Part shown: in pieces, positions 16,003 through 23,455 of the stretch
Layout of the letters: each line of letters begins with the position of its first letter
How positions within the stretch are numbered: position 1 is the stretch's first letter
Assembly: GCF_902141855.1 (NCBI RefSeq)
Contig: NZ_CABFVH010000054.1
Location: 1-32,736, forward strand
Direction of reading: 5' to 3'
Length of the DNA stretch: 32,736 nt
Source of the DNA: Methylobacterium dankookense
GTDB taxonomy: Bacteria > Pseudomonadota > Alphaproteobacteria > Rhizobiales > Beijerinckiaceae
Position numbers and translations under genes: made by a program
Notes under the pieces: generated by a model
Seen by the model: the letters and a program-made list of their open reading frames with translations, nothing else
The model's database searches: none
Told to the model about the DNA's origin: nothing

Positions 16003-16627
16003 ACCTTTCCGCGCCATCGTCGACGGCGACGAGCCCGCGCCCCCGGGCGCCCGGGCGCCGGATGCCGAGGAGCTGTCCCGCGCGCTGCAGGTGCTGCTGA
16101 AGGGGCAGGTGATCTATTCGAACACCCCCGGCATCGGCCGCTCCTACGAGCTCGCCCGCCACTACGCGCCCTTCTTCACCGACTATTTCGCCTGCCTCGG
16201 CTACCAGCTCGCCGTCTCCCACCGCGACCAGATGGTCTCGCTGACGCTGCCGGCCGATTCGGCTCGGCACGACATCGTCGCCGAGCGGCTGCGCAAGGAC
16301 GAGACCCTGGTCCTGCTCAGCCTGCGCCTCGCCTACGAGGAGGGCGTGCGCGATCACCGCATCTCCACGGACGGCGTGGTCGAGTGCACCACCGACGACC
16401 TCGTGGAGACGATCCGCACCGCCGCCCGCTCCGACCCGCCGGACGAGGCGCGCCTCATCGAGATCCTGCGCCTGTTCTCCCGCCGCGGCGGCCTGCGCAT
16501 GGGCGAGCGCGACCGCTCCGAGCGGATCACCCCGGTCTCGGTGCTGCCGGGCATCCTCGTCCTCGCCTCGGACGGCTGGCTGGAGCGCATCCAGGCCTGG
16601 GCCGAGTCCGCAGACCCCAGCGAATAG
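15995..16627 (+). CDS. jetB: JetB/MksE subunit (DUF4194 type)
   Basis: The 210-residue product corresponds to the small winged-helix KITE-like subunit of Mks/Wadjet complexes. The diagnostic part is LSRALQVLLKGQVIYSNTPG near residue 25, followed by YELARHYAPFFTDYFACLGY. A middle segment, ETLVLLSLRLAYEEGV, and a late LRLFSRRGGLRMG also fit. In known complexes it dimerises and sits on the kleisin JetA. Its ATG lies inside the end of jetA (8-base overlap), so the two are translationally coupled and should be made in fixed ratio. A gap of 106 bases, rich in small palindromes, separates it from jetC. Confidence 0.85.
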   Translation: MLEPFRAIVDGDEPAPPGARAPDAEELSRALQVLLKGQVIYSNTPGIGRSYELARHYAPFFTDYFACLGYQLAVSHRDQMVSLTLPADSARHDIVAERLRKDETLVLLSLRLAYEEGVRDHRISTDGVVECTTDDLVETIRTAARSDPPDEARLIEILRLFSRRGGLRMGERDRSERITPVSVLPGILVLASDGWLERIQAWAESADPSE

Positions 16628-16733
16628 AGGGTCCCGGGTTGCATCCGCACGGCGTTGCCCGCAACAGGGCGGCGCGGCCTCGCGCGAGGTCGCGCCGACG
16701 CGCTGCCTCCGGGCCGGTCCCAAGGTCGATTCC

Positions 16734-19700
16734 TTGACCGGGCCGACGCGCCGGCCCGCTCGAAAACCGTTGTGGCAAGACCGGGTGTACCGCCTCACCG
16801 ACATCGCGATCTCGAACTGGTACCTGATCCGGCGCGAGCAGATCCGTGTCCGCGGCGCGACCGCGCTCGTCGGGCCGACGGGCGCCGGCAAGTCCACGAT
16901 CTTCGACGCGGTCGGCACCGTGCTCGCGGGCAACAATGCGAGCCGGCTGGCGCTGAACGCCTCGGCCTCGGGCCGCAGCGCGCGCACCGTGCGCGACTAC
17001 TGCCTCGGCTGGATCAGCGATCCCGCAGAGGGCGGCCGGCCGACACGGGAATCCTGCGAGACCATCCTCGTCCTGGTCTTCGAGAACGAGCATACCGGCC
17101 GGATCGTCTCGGTGGGGCTGGCGCTCGCCGCGCGCGCCAGCGAGAGCCGCGAGACCGTGCTCTCGCGCTTCATCGCCACCGGCCACCGCTTCGAGATCGC
17201 CGACTACACCCGCCAGAACGGGGAGGGCAGCTACACCGCGCCCTGGAGCGAGATCGCGGCCGACCTTCGCCGCAAGGCCGAGACCTTCGAGGAGTTCCGC
17301 GCCTCCGGCGAGCGCTTCACCGCGGAACTGCTCTCCACCCTGCGCGAGGGCGCGCCGGTGCCGGACCCGCGCCATTTCCTGCGCAGCTTCGCCAACGCCG
17401 TCGCCTTCAAGCCGATCTTCGACACCAGCGCCTTCGTGCGCTCCTTCGTGCTCGATGCCGAGCCCCTCGACGTGGAGCGGGTGCGCCAGTCGGTGGAGAA
17501 CTGGCGCGCGCTCCTCGAGACGATCGGCGAGCTGGAGCAGAAGCTCAACCGCCTGAAGCGCCTGCTCAACCGCTACGAGACCTGGGGCGACGCTGTGCTC
17601 GCCGCCGCGACCCACGAGGCCCGGGCGGCGAGCGCGGAGCTGCGCCGCCGCTGCCTCGATCTGCTCGGCATCCGGACCCGTCTGCGCGAGGGCGCGGACA
17701 CCCTGCGCATCGCCCGCGAGAGCGTCGCGTCGAGCCGCGGCTTCGTGCGCGACATCGATGCCGAGATTGCCGAGAAGAAGGCGCTCGTCGCCGCGAGCGC
17801 CGCCGAAGGGCGGCTCGCTGCCTCGACGCTGGGCCTCTCCATGCTGGAGCGCGACCGGCGCGACCTGACGAACCGCGTCGGCGACCTCGTCGGCCTCGTC
17901 GCGCAGATGGGCAAGCTCCAGCCGGTGCTCGCCGCGATGCGCGCCTCCGCACCGGAAGCCGCCGCCCTCGCCGAGGCCTGCGCCCGCTCGGGGCTTCGCA
18001 AGGACGCGCCGCTGCCGGACCTGCTGCGTGCGGACGGGGCGCTGGCGGGGATCGTCGAGCGGCTCGCCCGCCTCGGCCCGTTCGAGGATGCCCTCGAGCG
18101 CGCCGCCGAGGATATCGGCATCCGCGCCCGCGCCAAGGAATCCGAGGCCGAGCGCACGGCGCCGGCCCCCGTCTCCGGCTCGTCGGCGCGGCTCTCCTCG
18201 GACACCATCGCCTTCCGCAACGAGCTCGCCCGCCGCGGCATCGACGCGACCCCGATCTGCGAGCTCGCCGAGATCGTCGATCCGGTCTGGGGGCAGGCCC
18301 TCGAAGGGCTGCTCGGTCGCGCCCGCGAGGCGATGGTGGTGGAGCCGCACCGCCTGGAGGAGGCGCTGCAGGTGCTCCAGGGCGGCCGCGACCGCTTCAG
18401 CCGCTGCATCCTGGTCAAGACCACCGACACCGCCCGCCACCGGGCGCGCCGCGACGACGACGGGCCGCTCTCCGTCATCGAGACCACGGACCCCCATGCC
18501 GAGGCCTTCCTCGGCGTGCGCATCGGCGGCTACGACCTCGCCCGCAACGACGAGGAATTGCGGCACATGAGCCGTGCCGTGGCGCCCTCCGGCCGGACCA
18601 CCGCCGGCATGGCCTACACGGTGACGCGCTCGGTCGACCTCCTGATGACCCGGGGCAAGCGCGGGCCGACCCCCGAGAGCCGGCGCCTGCACGAGGCGGC
18701 GGTCACCGAGGCGCGGCGCCTGCGCAACGAGGCCGTGGTGCTGCGCGAGGCCGCCCGCGCGGCCGTGGCCATCCGCGCCCGGATCGAACGCGGGCTCGAC
18801 GACGTCGATGCCCTGCGCGACGAGGTGGACGGACTGGAAGGCCGGCGCCGGACGCTCGCCACCGAGCGCGAGGCCATCACCAAGCAGGATGCAGGGAGCC
18901 TCGAGGCCGAGATCAAGGCGCTGAACACCGAGCGCGTCGCCTATCTGCGCGAGCTTTCCGAGGAGCTGGAGCCGAAGCTCGACCGGATGCTCGCCGACGA
19001 GGCGGCGCTGAAGGCCCGGCTCGGCTCGGCCCGGGAGGCCGCCCGCGCGGCGCTCGCGGCGCGGCGCAGCGCCCTCAACCGCTTCGCCGGCGGCGACCCC
19101 TTGCGCGTGCGCCTCCTGCGCGGCGTCGCGGTCGATCTCGCCCCGGTCGCGTCGGTACGCCGGGAACTCGCCGAGGCCGAGGGCAAGGCGATGAGCAGCT
19201 TCGCCGCCAGCGAGCGCACGCTCGCCCGCGAGGCCGCCGAGAGCGCCCGCGCGCAGGGACGCGCCGCCGAGCGCGACCTCACCGAGTATTGCGCGCAGTG
19301 GCGCATTGCGAACCCCCTCGGCCAGGGCGAGGCCCCGGCGAGCCTCGGCTACGATTTCGCCAAGCGCGAGCACGATGCGGTGGCCGGGCACGAGCTGCGC
19401 CGCTACCGCGCCCAGGCCGAGCGGGCCGAGGGCGAGATGCGCCGGCTGATGACCGAGGATCTGCTGACGCGGCTCGCCGACAAGTTCGAACGCGTCCATG
19501 CCCGCCTCGACGCCCTCAACGAGCGCCTGTCGTCGCGCAGCTTCACCGGCCAGACCTACGCCTTCGAGGCGGCGGTGGACCGGCGCTACGCAGCCGTGCA
19601 CGCGCTGGCCACCGAGGTCGCGCGCTCGCCCGATGCCGCTCAGGCGCTGCTGGTGCCGGGCGAGGCGGGGGCGATGAGCGCGGCGCTGGAGGAGATCCAG

Positions 19701-20219
19701 GCGCTGATCGGCGGCGCCGAGGACGCGGCGCGGCTCGCCGATTACCGCAACTACTTCGTCTACGAGATCGGCATGAAGGGCCGCGACGGCAGCCGCACCA
19801 CCATGTCGAGCCGGGCGCTGCGGGGCTCGGGCGGCGAGGCGCAGGCACCGTTCTACGTGGCGATCGCCGCCTCGCTCGCCAGCGCCTACTATCCCGGCGA
19901 CCGGCCGGGCGACGAGAATCCGGGGCTCGGCCTCTGCCTCCTCGACGAGGCCTTCTCCAAGCTCGACGTGCGCAACAGCCAGGCGCTGGTCGACCTCTAC
20001 GGCGCCTGGGGCCTGCAGCTCCTGATCGCCGCGCCCGAGGACAAGCGCACGACGCTCACAGAGGTGATGGACACCATCGTGACGGTCTACAAGAGCGCGG
20101 ATCTGCGGTCGGTGCGGATCGAATCCGAGCATCCGCTGGAGGCAGCCAAGCGCGCGCTCGCGGGCATCAACCCCGACCGGATGGGCCTGGAGGCGTTCGG
20201 CGAGGTGGATTCGGCCTGA
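16734..20219 (+). CDS. jetC: JetC/MksB SMC-like ATPase
   Basis: This is the motor of the complex, an SMC-type protein of 1161 residues. Walker A GPTGAGKST is at residues 47-55, preceded by the JetC-like ISNWYLIRREQIRVRG. Two long Ala/Arg/Glu-rich coiled-coil regions flank a middle domain around 500-640. The signature-like LRGSGGEAQAPFYV is near 1027 and Walker B GLCLLDEAFSKLD is near 1067. All ATPase motifs appear whole, so the gene is probably active. No ATG exists near the start; TTG at 16734 (AAGG about eight bases ahead) is used, and TTG at 16770 is an alternative. No JetD/MksG gene follows: the next gene is on the other strand. A 1286-codon antisense open frame is a GC-bias shadow. Confidence 0.88.
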   Translation: MTGPTRRPARKPLWQDRVYRLTDIAISNWYLIRREQIRVRGATALVGPTGAGKSTIFDAVGTVLAGNNASRLALNASASGRSARTVRDYCLGWISDPAEGGRPTRESCETILVLVFENEHTGRIVSVGLALAARASESRETVLSRFIATGHRFEIADYTRQNGEGSYTAPWSEIAADLRRKAETFEEFRASGERFTAELLSTLREGAPVPDPRHFLRSFANAVAFKPIFDTSAFVRSFVLDAEPLDVERVRQSVENWRALLETIGELEQKLNRLKRLLNRYETWGDAVLAAATHEARAASAELRRRCLDLLGIRTRLREGADTLRIARESVASSRGFVRDIDAEIAEKKALVAASAAEGRLAASTLGLSMLERDRRDLTNRVGDLVGLVAQMGKLQPVLAAMRASAPEAAALAEACARSGLRKDAPLPDLLRADGALAGIVERLARLGPFEDALERAAEDIGIRARAKESEAERTAPAPVSGSSARLSSDTIAFRNELARRGIDATPICELAEIVDPVWGQALEGLLGRAREAMVVEPHRLEEALQVLQGGRDRFSRCILVKTTDTARHRARRDDDGPLSVIETTDPHAEAFLGVRIGGYDLARNDEELRHMSRAVAPSGRTTAGMAYTVTRSVDLLMTRGKRGPTPESRRLHEAAVTEARRLRNEAVVLREAARAAVAIRARIERGLDDVDALRDEVDGLEGRRRTLATEREAITKQDAGSLEAEIKALNTERVAYLRELSEELEPKLDRMLADEAALKARLGSAREAARAALAARRSALNRFAGGDPLRVRLLRGVAVDLAPVASVRRELAEAEGKAMSSFAASERTLAREAAESARAQGRAAERDLTEYCAQWRIANPLGQGEAPASLGYDFAKREHDAVAGHELRRYRAQAERAEGEMRRLMTEDLLTRLADKFERVHARLDALNERLSSRSFTGQTYAFEAAVDRRYAAVHALATEVARSPDAAQALLVPGEAGAMSAALEEIQALIGGAEDAARLADYRNYFVYEIGMKGRDGSRTTMSSRALRGSGGEAQAPFYVAIAASLASAYYPGDRPGDENPGLGLCLLDEAFSKLDVRNSQALVDLYGAWGLQLLIAAPEDKRTTLTEVMDTIVTVYKSADLRSVRIESEHPLEAAKRALAGINPDRMGLEAFGEVDSA

Positions 20220-20477
20220 TCCCGCGGGAACGCGCCCGGGGATGCCGCGGACGCTTCGGGAGCAGGGGGGGCGCCGCCGACGCGGAAGCGATCGGGAGGA
20301 ACGTCCGGTCGGCGGCGCCGGCCGAGCGAGAGGGGGGATAACTCGCCTGACCGTGCCGCACTCTACGCCGCAAGCCGGGCGGCGCATTCACATACCGTAA
20401 CGCGACACGGGAATTCGGCACACGATTGATACCGCCGGTTGTGCCGGCCATCGCACCGGGGATGCGCCCGGAACCGG

Positions 20478-20498
20478 GCTTGGCGCAGGGCGCCAAGC
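20478..20498. terminator. Hairpin between convergent jetC and the 20760 gene
   Basis: GCTTGGCGC (20478-20486) and GCGCCAAGC (20490-20498) form a perfect 9-bp stem with an AGG loop. It lies between two genes that run toward each other, so it can serve both strands. No T-run is present. The rest of the 20220-20544 gap holds no gene that I can support. Confidence 0.6.
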
Positions 20499-20544
20499 AT
20501 CGCGTGTCGCAGTCGAGGACCGATGAAGGCCCTCCGGCAGGTCC

Positions 20545-20760
20545 TCAGTTGAGGTAGGTGCGGATCCAGTTCGGGGAGAGGATCTCGCCCTCCTCGGTGA
20601 TGATCCAGGGCTGCTTGCCGGGGTCGGTGAGCGCGCCCGCGGCGGCGGCGATCGCCTCGCGCAGGGTGCCGAACCGCTCGGGCTGAGCCAGCGGCGAGCT
20701 CGCCGGGACCGAGCGCCAGATCGTCAGATCGGCGGGCCGTTCGAGAGCTTCGGTTTCCAT
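20545..20760 (-). CDS. Small soluble protein, unknown function
   Basis: This is a 71-residue product of no family I can name. It begins METEALERPADLTIWRSVPA and has a helical middle (TLREAIAAAAGAL). It ends with a compact, probably beta, segment (PWIITEEGEILSPNWIRTYL). The spacing of Trp and hydrophobic residues looks like a real small fold. The start at 20760 has AAGGA about eleven bases upstream; a longer open frame to 20826 adds only low-quality sequence. It points away from the HtrA operon. Confidence 0.65.
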   Translation of the reverse strand: METEALERPADLTIWRSVPASSPLAQPERFGTLREAIAAAAGALTDPGKQPWIITEEGEILSPNWIRTYLN

Positions 20761-21180
20761 GATGTCTGGTTTCCTTCCGAACCGTCTACGTCCGTCCAGG
20801 CACCCGCTCGCCATGGGGACAGGCACGAGCGGATCTCGATGTTATCGTCGTGAATGGCAGCATCTCTGCGGCGGCAATGCGATCATTTCGCAACCATCTT
20901 CGAGCGTCGGGCCACGATTGTGTCGAGAACCCGCACTGCCTCGACCGAAGTCGCGGGCTGTGATGCCTTGCTTCAGCGTCGAACACTGCATTGTCACTTG
21001 CGAAGATTGTCCCCGCCAGTGATGACCATTTCGTTAGCCCGTCCAGCGTGGCCGTGTCGTGCGCTGTCGCACGCTTTCAACTCGCTTGCGGCCGGGCCTC
21101 CTTGGTGTTGAAGGAATCAAGCTGAACGACCAGTTAAGGGCTGCCCGGGCGACCGACGCGGGCGCCGGACTGTGTCCGCA
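20761..21180. other. Gene-free divergent promoter region
   Basis: The 420 bases between the small minus-strand gene and the HtrA gene contain no convincing coding region. By eye the stretch is less GC-rich than its surroundings. It holds a small hairpin (GTGCG-CTGT-CGCAC near 21058) and should carry both divergent promoters, but I could not point to a sure -35/-10 pair. A small RNA is possible and untested. Confidence 0.4.
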
Positions 21181-22362
21181 ATGCTCAGTTTCCACCGGGA
21201 CCAGGGGGTCAGGACGGCCGTGCCGGATCGTTTTGTGCGGGTGGCCTTGGCCGCGGTCGTGGTCCTGCTCGCGCTGTTCGTCGCGCAGCCCTACCTCACG
21301 GCGCTGCTGTTCTCGGCCGAGACGCCGCGGGCGGTGACGGCGCGCGGCGATCTCGCGCCGGCCGAGACCAGCACGGTCGCCCTGTTCGAGCGGGCGAGCC
21401 CCTCGGTGGTGCACGTCTTCGCGCAGGGCGCGGCGCGGGGGCAGGCCCTGATGAGCCTCGACGACGCGGACGAGCAGCAGCAGGGCCAGGGCGGCAACGC
21501 GCAGACCGGCACCGGCTTCGTCTGGGATGCGGCCGGGCATATCGTCACCAACAACCACGTGGTCCAGGCGGCGGCGCAGTCCGGCGGCACCATCGCGGTG
21601 CGGCTCTCCTCGGGCGAGGTGGTGCCCGCCCGGCTCGTAGGCACCTCGCCCGCTTACGATCTCGCGGTGCTGCGGCTCGGCCGCGTCAGCCGCATGCCGC
21701 CGCCGCTGGCCATCGGCACCTCGGCGGACCTGAAGGTCGGCCAGTCGACCTTCGCCATCGGCAACCCGTTCGGCCTCGACCACACGCTCACCACCGGCGT
21801 GATCAGCGCGCTGCAGCGCCGCCTGCCGACGGGGGAGGGGCGGGAGCTCTCGGGGGTGATCCAGACCGATGCGGCGATCAACCCCGGCAATTCGGGCGGC
21901 CCGCTGCTCGATTCCGCCGGACGCCTGATCGGGGTGAACACCGCGATCTTCTCGCCCTCCGGCGCCAGCGCCGGCATCGGCTTCGCCGTGCCCGTCGACG
22001 TGGTGAACCGCGTGGTGCCCGACCTCATCCGCATCGGGCGCGTGCGCAATCCCGGCATCGGCATCATCGCCGGCCAGGAGGCGACGGCGGCGCGGCTCGG
22101 CATCGACGGGGTCGTGGTGCTGCGGGTGCTGCGCGGCTCGCCCGCGGCCGGTGCCGGCCTGCGCGGCGTCGATCCGTCCACCGGCGAGGTCGGCGACGTC
22201 ATCGTCGGCGTCGGGCAGAAGCCGGTGCACCGGCTCGCCGACCTGACCGCGGCGCTGGAGGCGGCGGGGGTCGGCCAGTCCGTCGACCTCACCGTGGAGC
22301 GCGACGGCCGCACGCGCAACGTGCGCGTCACCACCGCCGACGTCGCGGAGAACCGCCAGTGA
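21181..22362 (+). CDS. Membrane-anchored HtrA/DegS-like serine protease with one PDZ domain
   Basis: The 393-residue product has an N-terminal membrane anchor (RFVRVALAAVVVLLALFVAQ) and then a trypsin-like domain with the full triad. His126 is in TNNHVV, Asp160 in AYDLAVLRL and Ser238 in NPGNSGGPL. A single C-terminal PDZ domain (about 290-385) carries NPGIGIIAGQ and DVIVGVGQKPVHRLADL. This layout is that of DegS/HtrA2-type quality-control proteases acting in the periplasm. A Gln/Gly-rich insert (DEQQQGQGGNAQTG) sits before the catalytic histidine. The start is uncertain: ATG 21181, GTG 21172 and GTG 21220 are all in frame. Its TGA overlaps the next gene by four bases, so a shared operon is likely. 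Confidence 0.9.
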   Translation: MLSFHRDQGVRTAVPDRFVRVALAAVVVLLALFVAQPYLTALLFSAETPRAVTARGDLAPAETSTVALFERASPSVVHVFAQGAARGQALMSLDDADEQQQGQGGNAQTGTGFVWDAAGHIVTNNHVVQAAAQSGGTIAVRLSSGEVVPARLVGTSPAYDLAVLRLGRVSRMPPPLAIGTSADLKVGQSTFAIGNPFGLDHTLTTGVISALQRRLPTGEGRELSGVIQTDAAINPGNSGGPLLDSAGRLIGVNTAIFSPSGASAGIGFAVPVDVVNRVVPDLIRIGRVRNPGIGIIAGQEATAARLGIDGVVVLRVLRGSPAAGAGLRGVDPSTGEVGDVIVGVGQKPVHRLADLTAALEAAGVGQSVDLTVERDGRTRNVRVTTADVAENRQ

Positions 22363-22613
22363 CCCGTCTCGCCCTGTCGATCGTCCTCGCCCTCGCGGCC
22401 GGCGCCGCCCAGGCTGCCGAGAGAACGGCCGAGACGCCGGCGCGCTCGCGCCTCTGTCCGGAGGACGCGCCCGAGGGGGTGCGCCTGCCGCCGCAGCCCG
22501 GCTGCGGCACGGGGGACAGGCCCGCCCGCCGCGAGGGCTTCCGCGCGCAGGGCGACGGGCTCGACATCCGGATCGGCGGCCGCGTCAGCGGCGATTTCGG
22601 CGTGCGGCGCTGA
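22359..22613 (+). CDS. Small secreted protein in the HtrA operon
   Basis: The 84-residue product starts with a clean signal peptide (MTRLALSIVLALAAGAAQA, cleaving before AERTAE). The mature part has two cysteines (RLCPEDAPEGVRLPPQPGCG), possibly forming a disulfide, and a C-terminal beta-like stretch (GLDIRIGGRVSGDFGVRR). No known family was recognised. GTG at 22359 overlaps the HtrA stop (GTGA), and its own stop shares one base with the J-domain gene start, so the three genes are translationally coupled. It might be a substrate or modulator of the protease, which is only a guess from position. Confidence 0.75.
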   Translation: MTRLALSIVLALAAGAAQAAERTAETPARSRLCPEDAPEGVRLPPQPGCGTGDRPARREGFRAQGDGLDIRIGGRVSGDFGVRR

Positions 22614-23329
22614 TGCTCCTCGTCCTCGGCATCCTGGCCGCCCTCGGCCTCTGGTGGCTCTCGAAGAACGGGCGCACGCTCGATCCGCGCCTCACCGCCG
22701 GCCTCGTGCGCCGGGCCGCCTCCTGGGGCGCGCTCGCCCTGGCGGCCCTGTTCATGCTGCGCGGGCAGCTGGTGCCGGCCCTCGTCCTCGGGCTCGGCGG
22801 CCTCTGGCTGATGGAGGGGACGGAAGGGCTCGGCCGGCGCGCACGGGACTTCGTGAGGGGGTTCACCGGAGCGCCGCGCCCGCGGCTCTTCCGCTCCGCC
22901 CTCGTGGAGCTGGAGGTCGGCCCCGGCGACGAGCCGCTGGGCGGCCGGATCGTCGCCGGACCGCAGGCGGGCACGCGCCTCGACGCCCTCGGCCCGGCGG
23001 ATGTCCGCGACCTCGTGCGGCTCTGCCGGACGCGCGATCCGGACGGCCTGCGCCTGCTAGAGGCTTATCTCGACCGCCGGCGTCCCGGCTGGCGTGTAGA
23101 CGCTGAGGCTGATCGCGACCCGGGGCCGTTCCGCACGGCGAAGCCAGGGGCGATGACGGAGGAGGAGGCGTACCAGCTCCTGGGGCTTCAGCGCGGGGCG
23201 ACCGCCGACGAGATCCGGGCGGCGCACCGGCGCCTCATGAAGAGCGCCCATCCCGACCAGGGCGGAAGCGCCGAGCGGGCGGCCCGCCTCAACGCGGCCC
23301 GCGACAGACTGACGAACCGACATCGCTGA
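22613..23329 (+). CDS. Membrane-anchored J-domain (DnaJ-like) protein
   Basis: The 238-residue product opens with two hydrophobic segments (LLVLGILAALGLWWLS, and ALALAALFMLRGQLVPALVL). A soluble middle follows, then a C-terminal J domain from about residue 181. The J domain shows EEAYQLLGLQRGATADEIRA and the invariant HPD at 213-215. A J domain at the C-terminus of a membrane protein resembles the Pam18/TIM14 layout, which recruits Hsp70 to the membrane. Glycine and zinc-finger regions of classical DnaJ are absent, so it is a specialised co-chaperone. The middle part (ALVELEVGPGDEPLGGRIVA, then GPQAG) looks like a separate small domain. Start ATG overlaps the previous stop by one base. Confidence 0.85.
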   Translation: MLLVLGILAALGLWWLSKNGRTLDPRLTAGLVRRAASWGALALAALFMLRGQLVPALVLGLGGLWLMEGTEGLGRRARDFVRGFTGAPRPRLFRSALVELEVGPGDEPLGGRIVAGPQAGTRLDALGPADVRDLVRLCRTRDPDGLRLLEAYLDRRRPGWRVDAEADRDPGPFRTAKPGAMTEEEAYQLLGLQRGATADEIRAAHRRLMKSAHPDQGGSAERAARLNAARDRLTNRHR

Positions 23330-23391
23330 TACTCCACGCGCGTTGTCAGAGACTTCAGAGACTGGAGGCGGGCGGGCAGCCGTCCGCGCTC

Positions 23392-23437
23392 GCCGCGATC
23401 GAACGGATCGCGGCTGGCTGGCGGCCCAAGGGCCGCC
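23392..23437. terminator. Two tandem hairpins between convergent genes
   Basis: GCCGCGATC (23392-23400) pairs with GATCGCGGC (23406-23414) over a 5-base loop. Then GGCGGCC (23420-23426) pairs with GGCCGCC (23431-23437) over a CAAG loop. Both are perfect. They lie between the J-domain gene and the oppositely oriented carboxypeptidase gene and can act on both strands. Confidence 0.6.
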
Positions 23438-23455
23438 GAGAGCTATGTCGAACGC

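Noticed and set aside
16527..20387. A 1286-codon open frame antisense to jetC
   Set aside because: It mirrors a gene with full SMC ATPase motifs, has low-complexity Ala/Gly/Arg/Asp-rich composition, and arises from the third-position GC bias. No domain was seen in it.
20220..20544. A hidden jetD remnant after jetC
   Set aside because: The 325-base gap shows no frame with TOPRIM-like motifs and contains only a terminator-like hairpin.
21100..21140. An EcfG promoter before the HtrA gene (GGAAT and GTT near 21113-21135)
   Set aside because: The first element is GGAAT, not GGAAC, and the spacing is too short.
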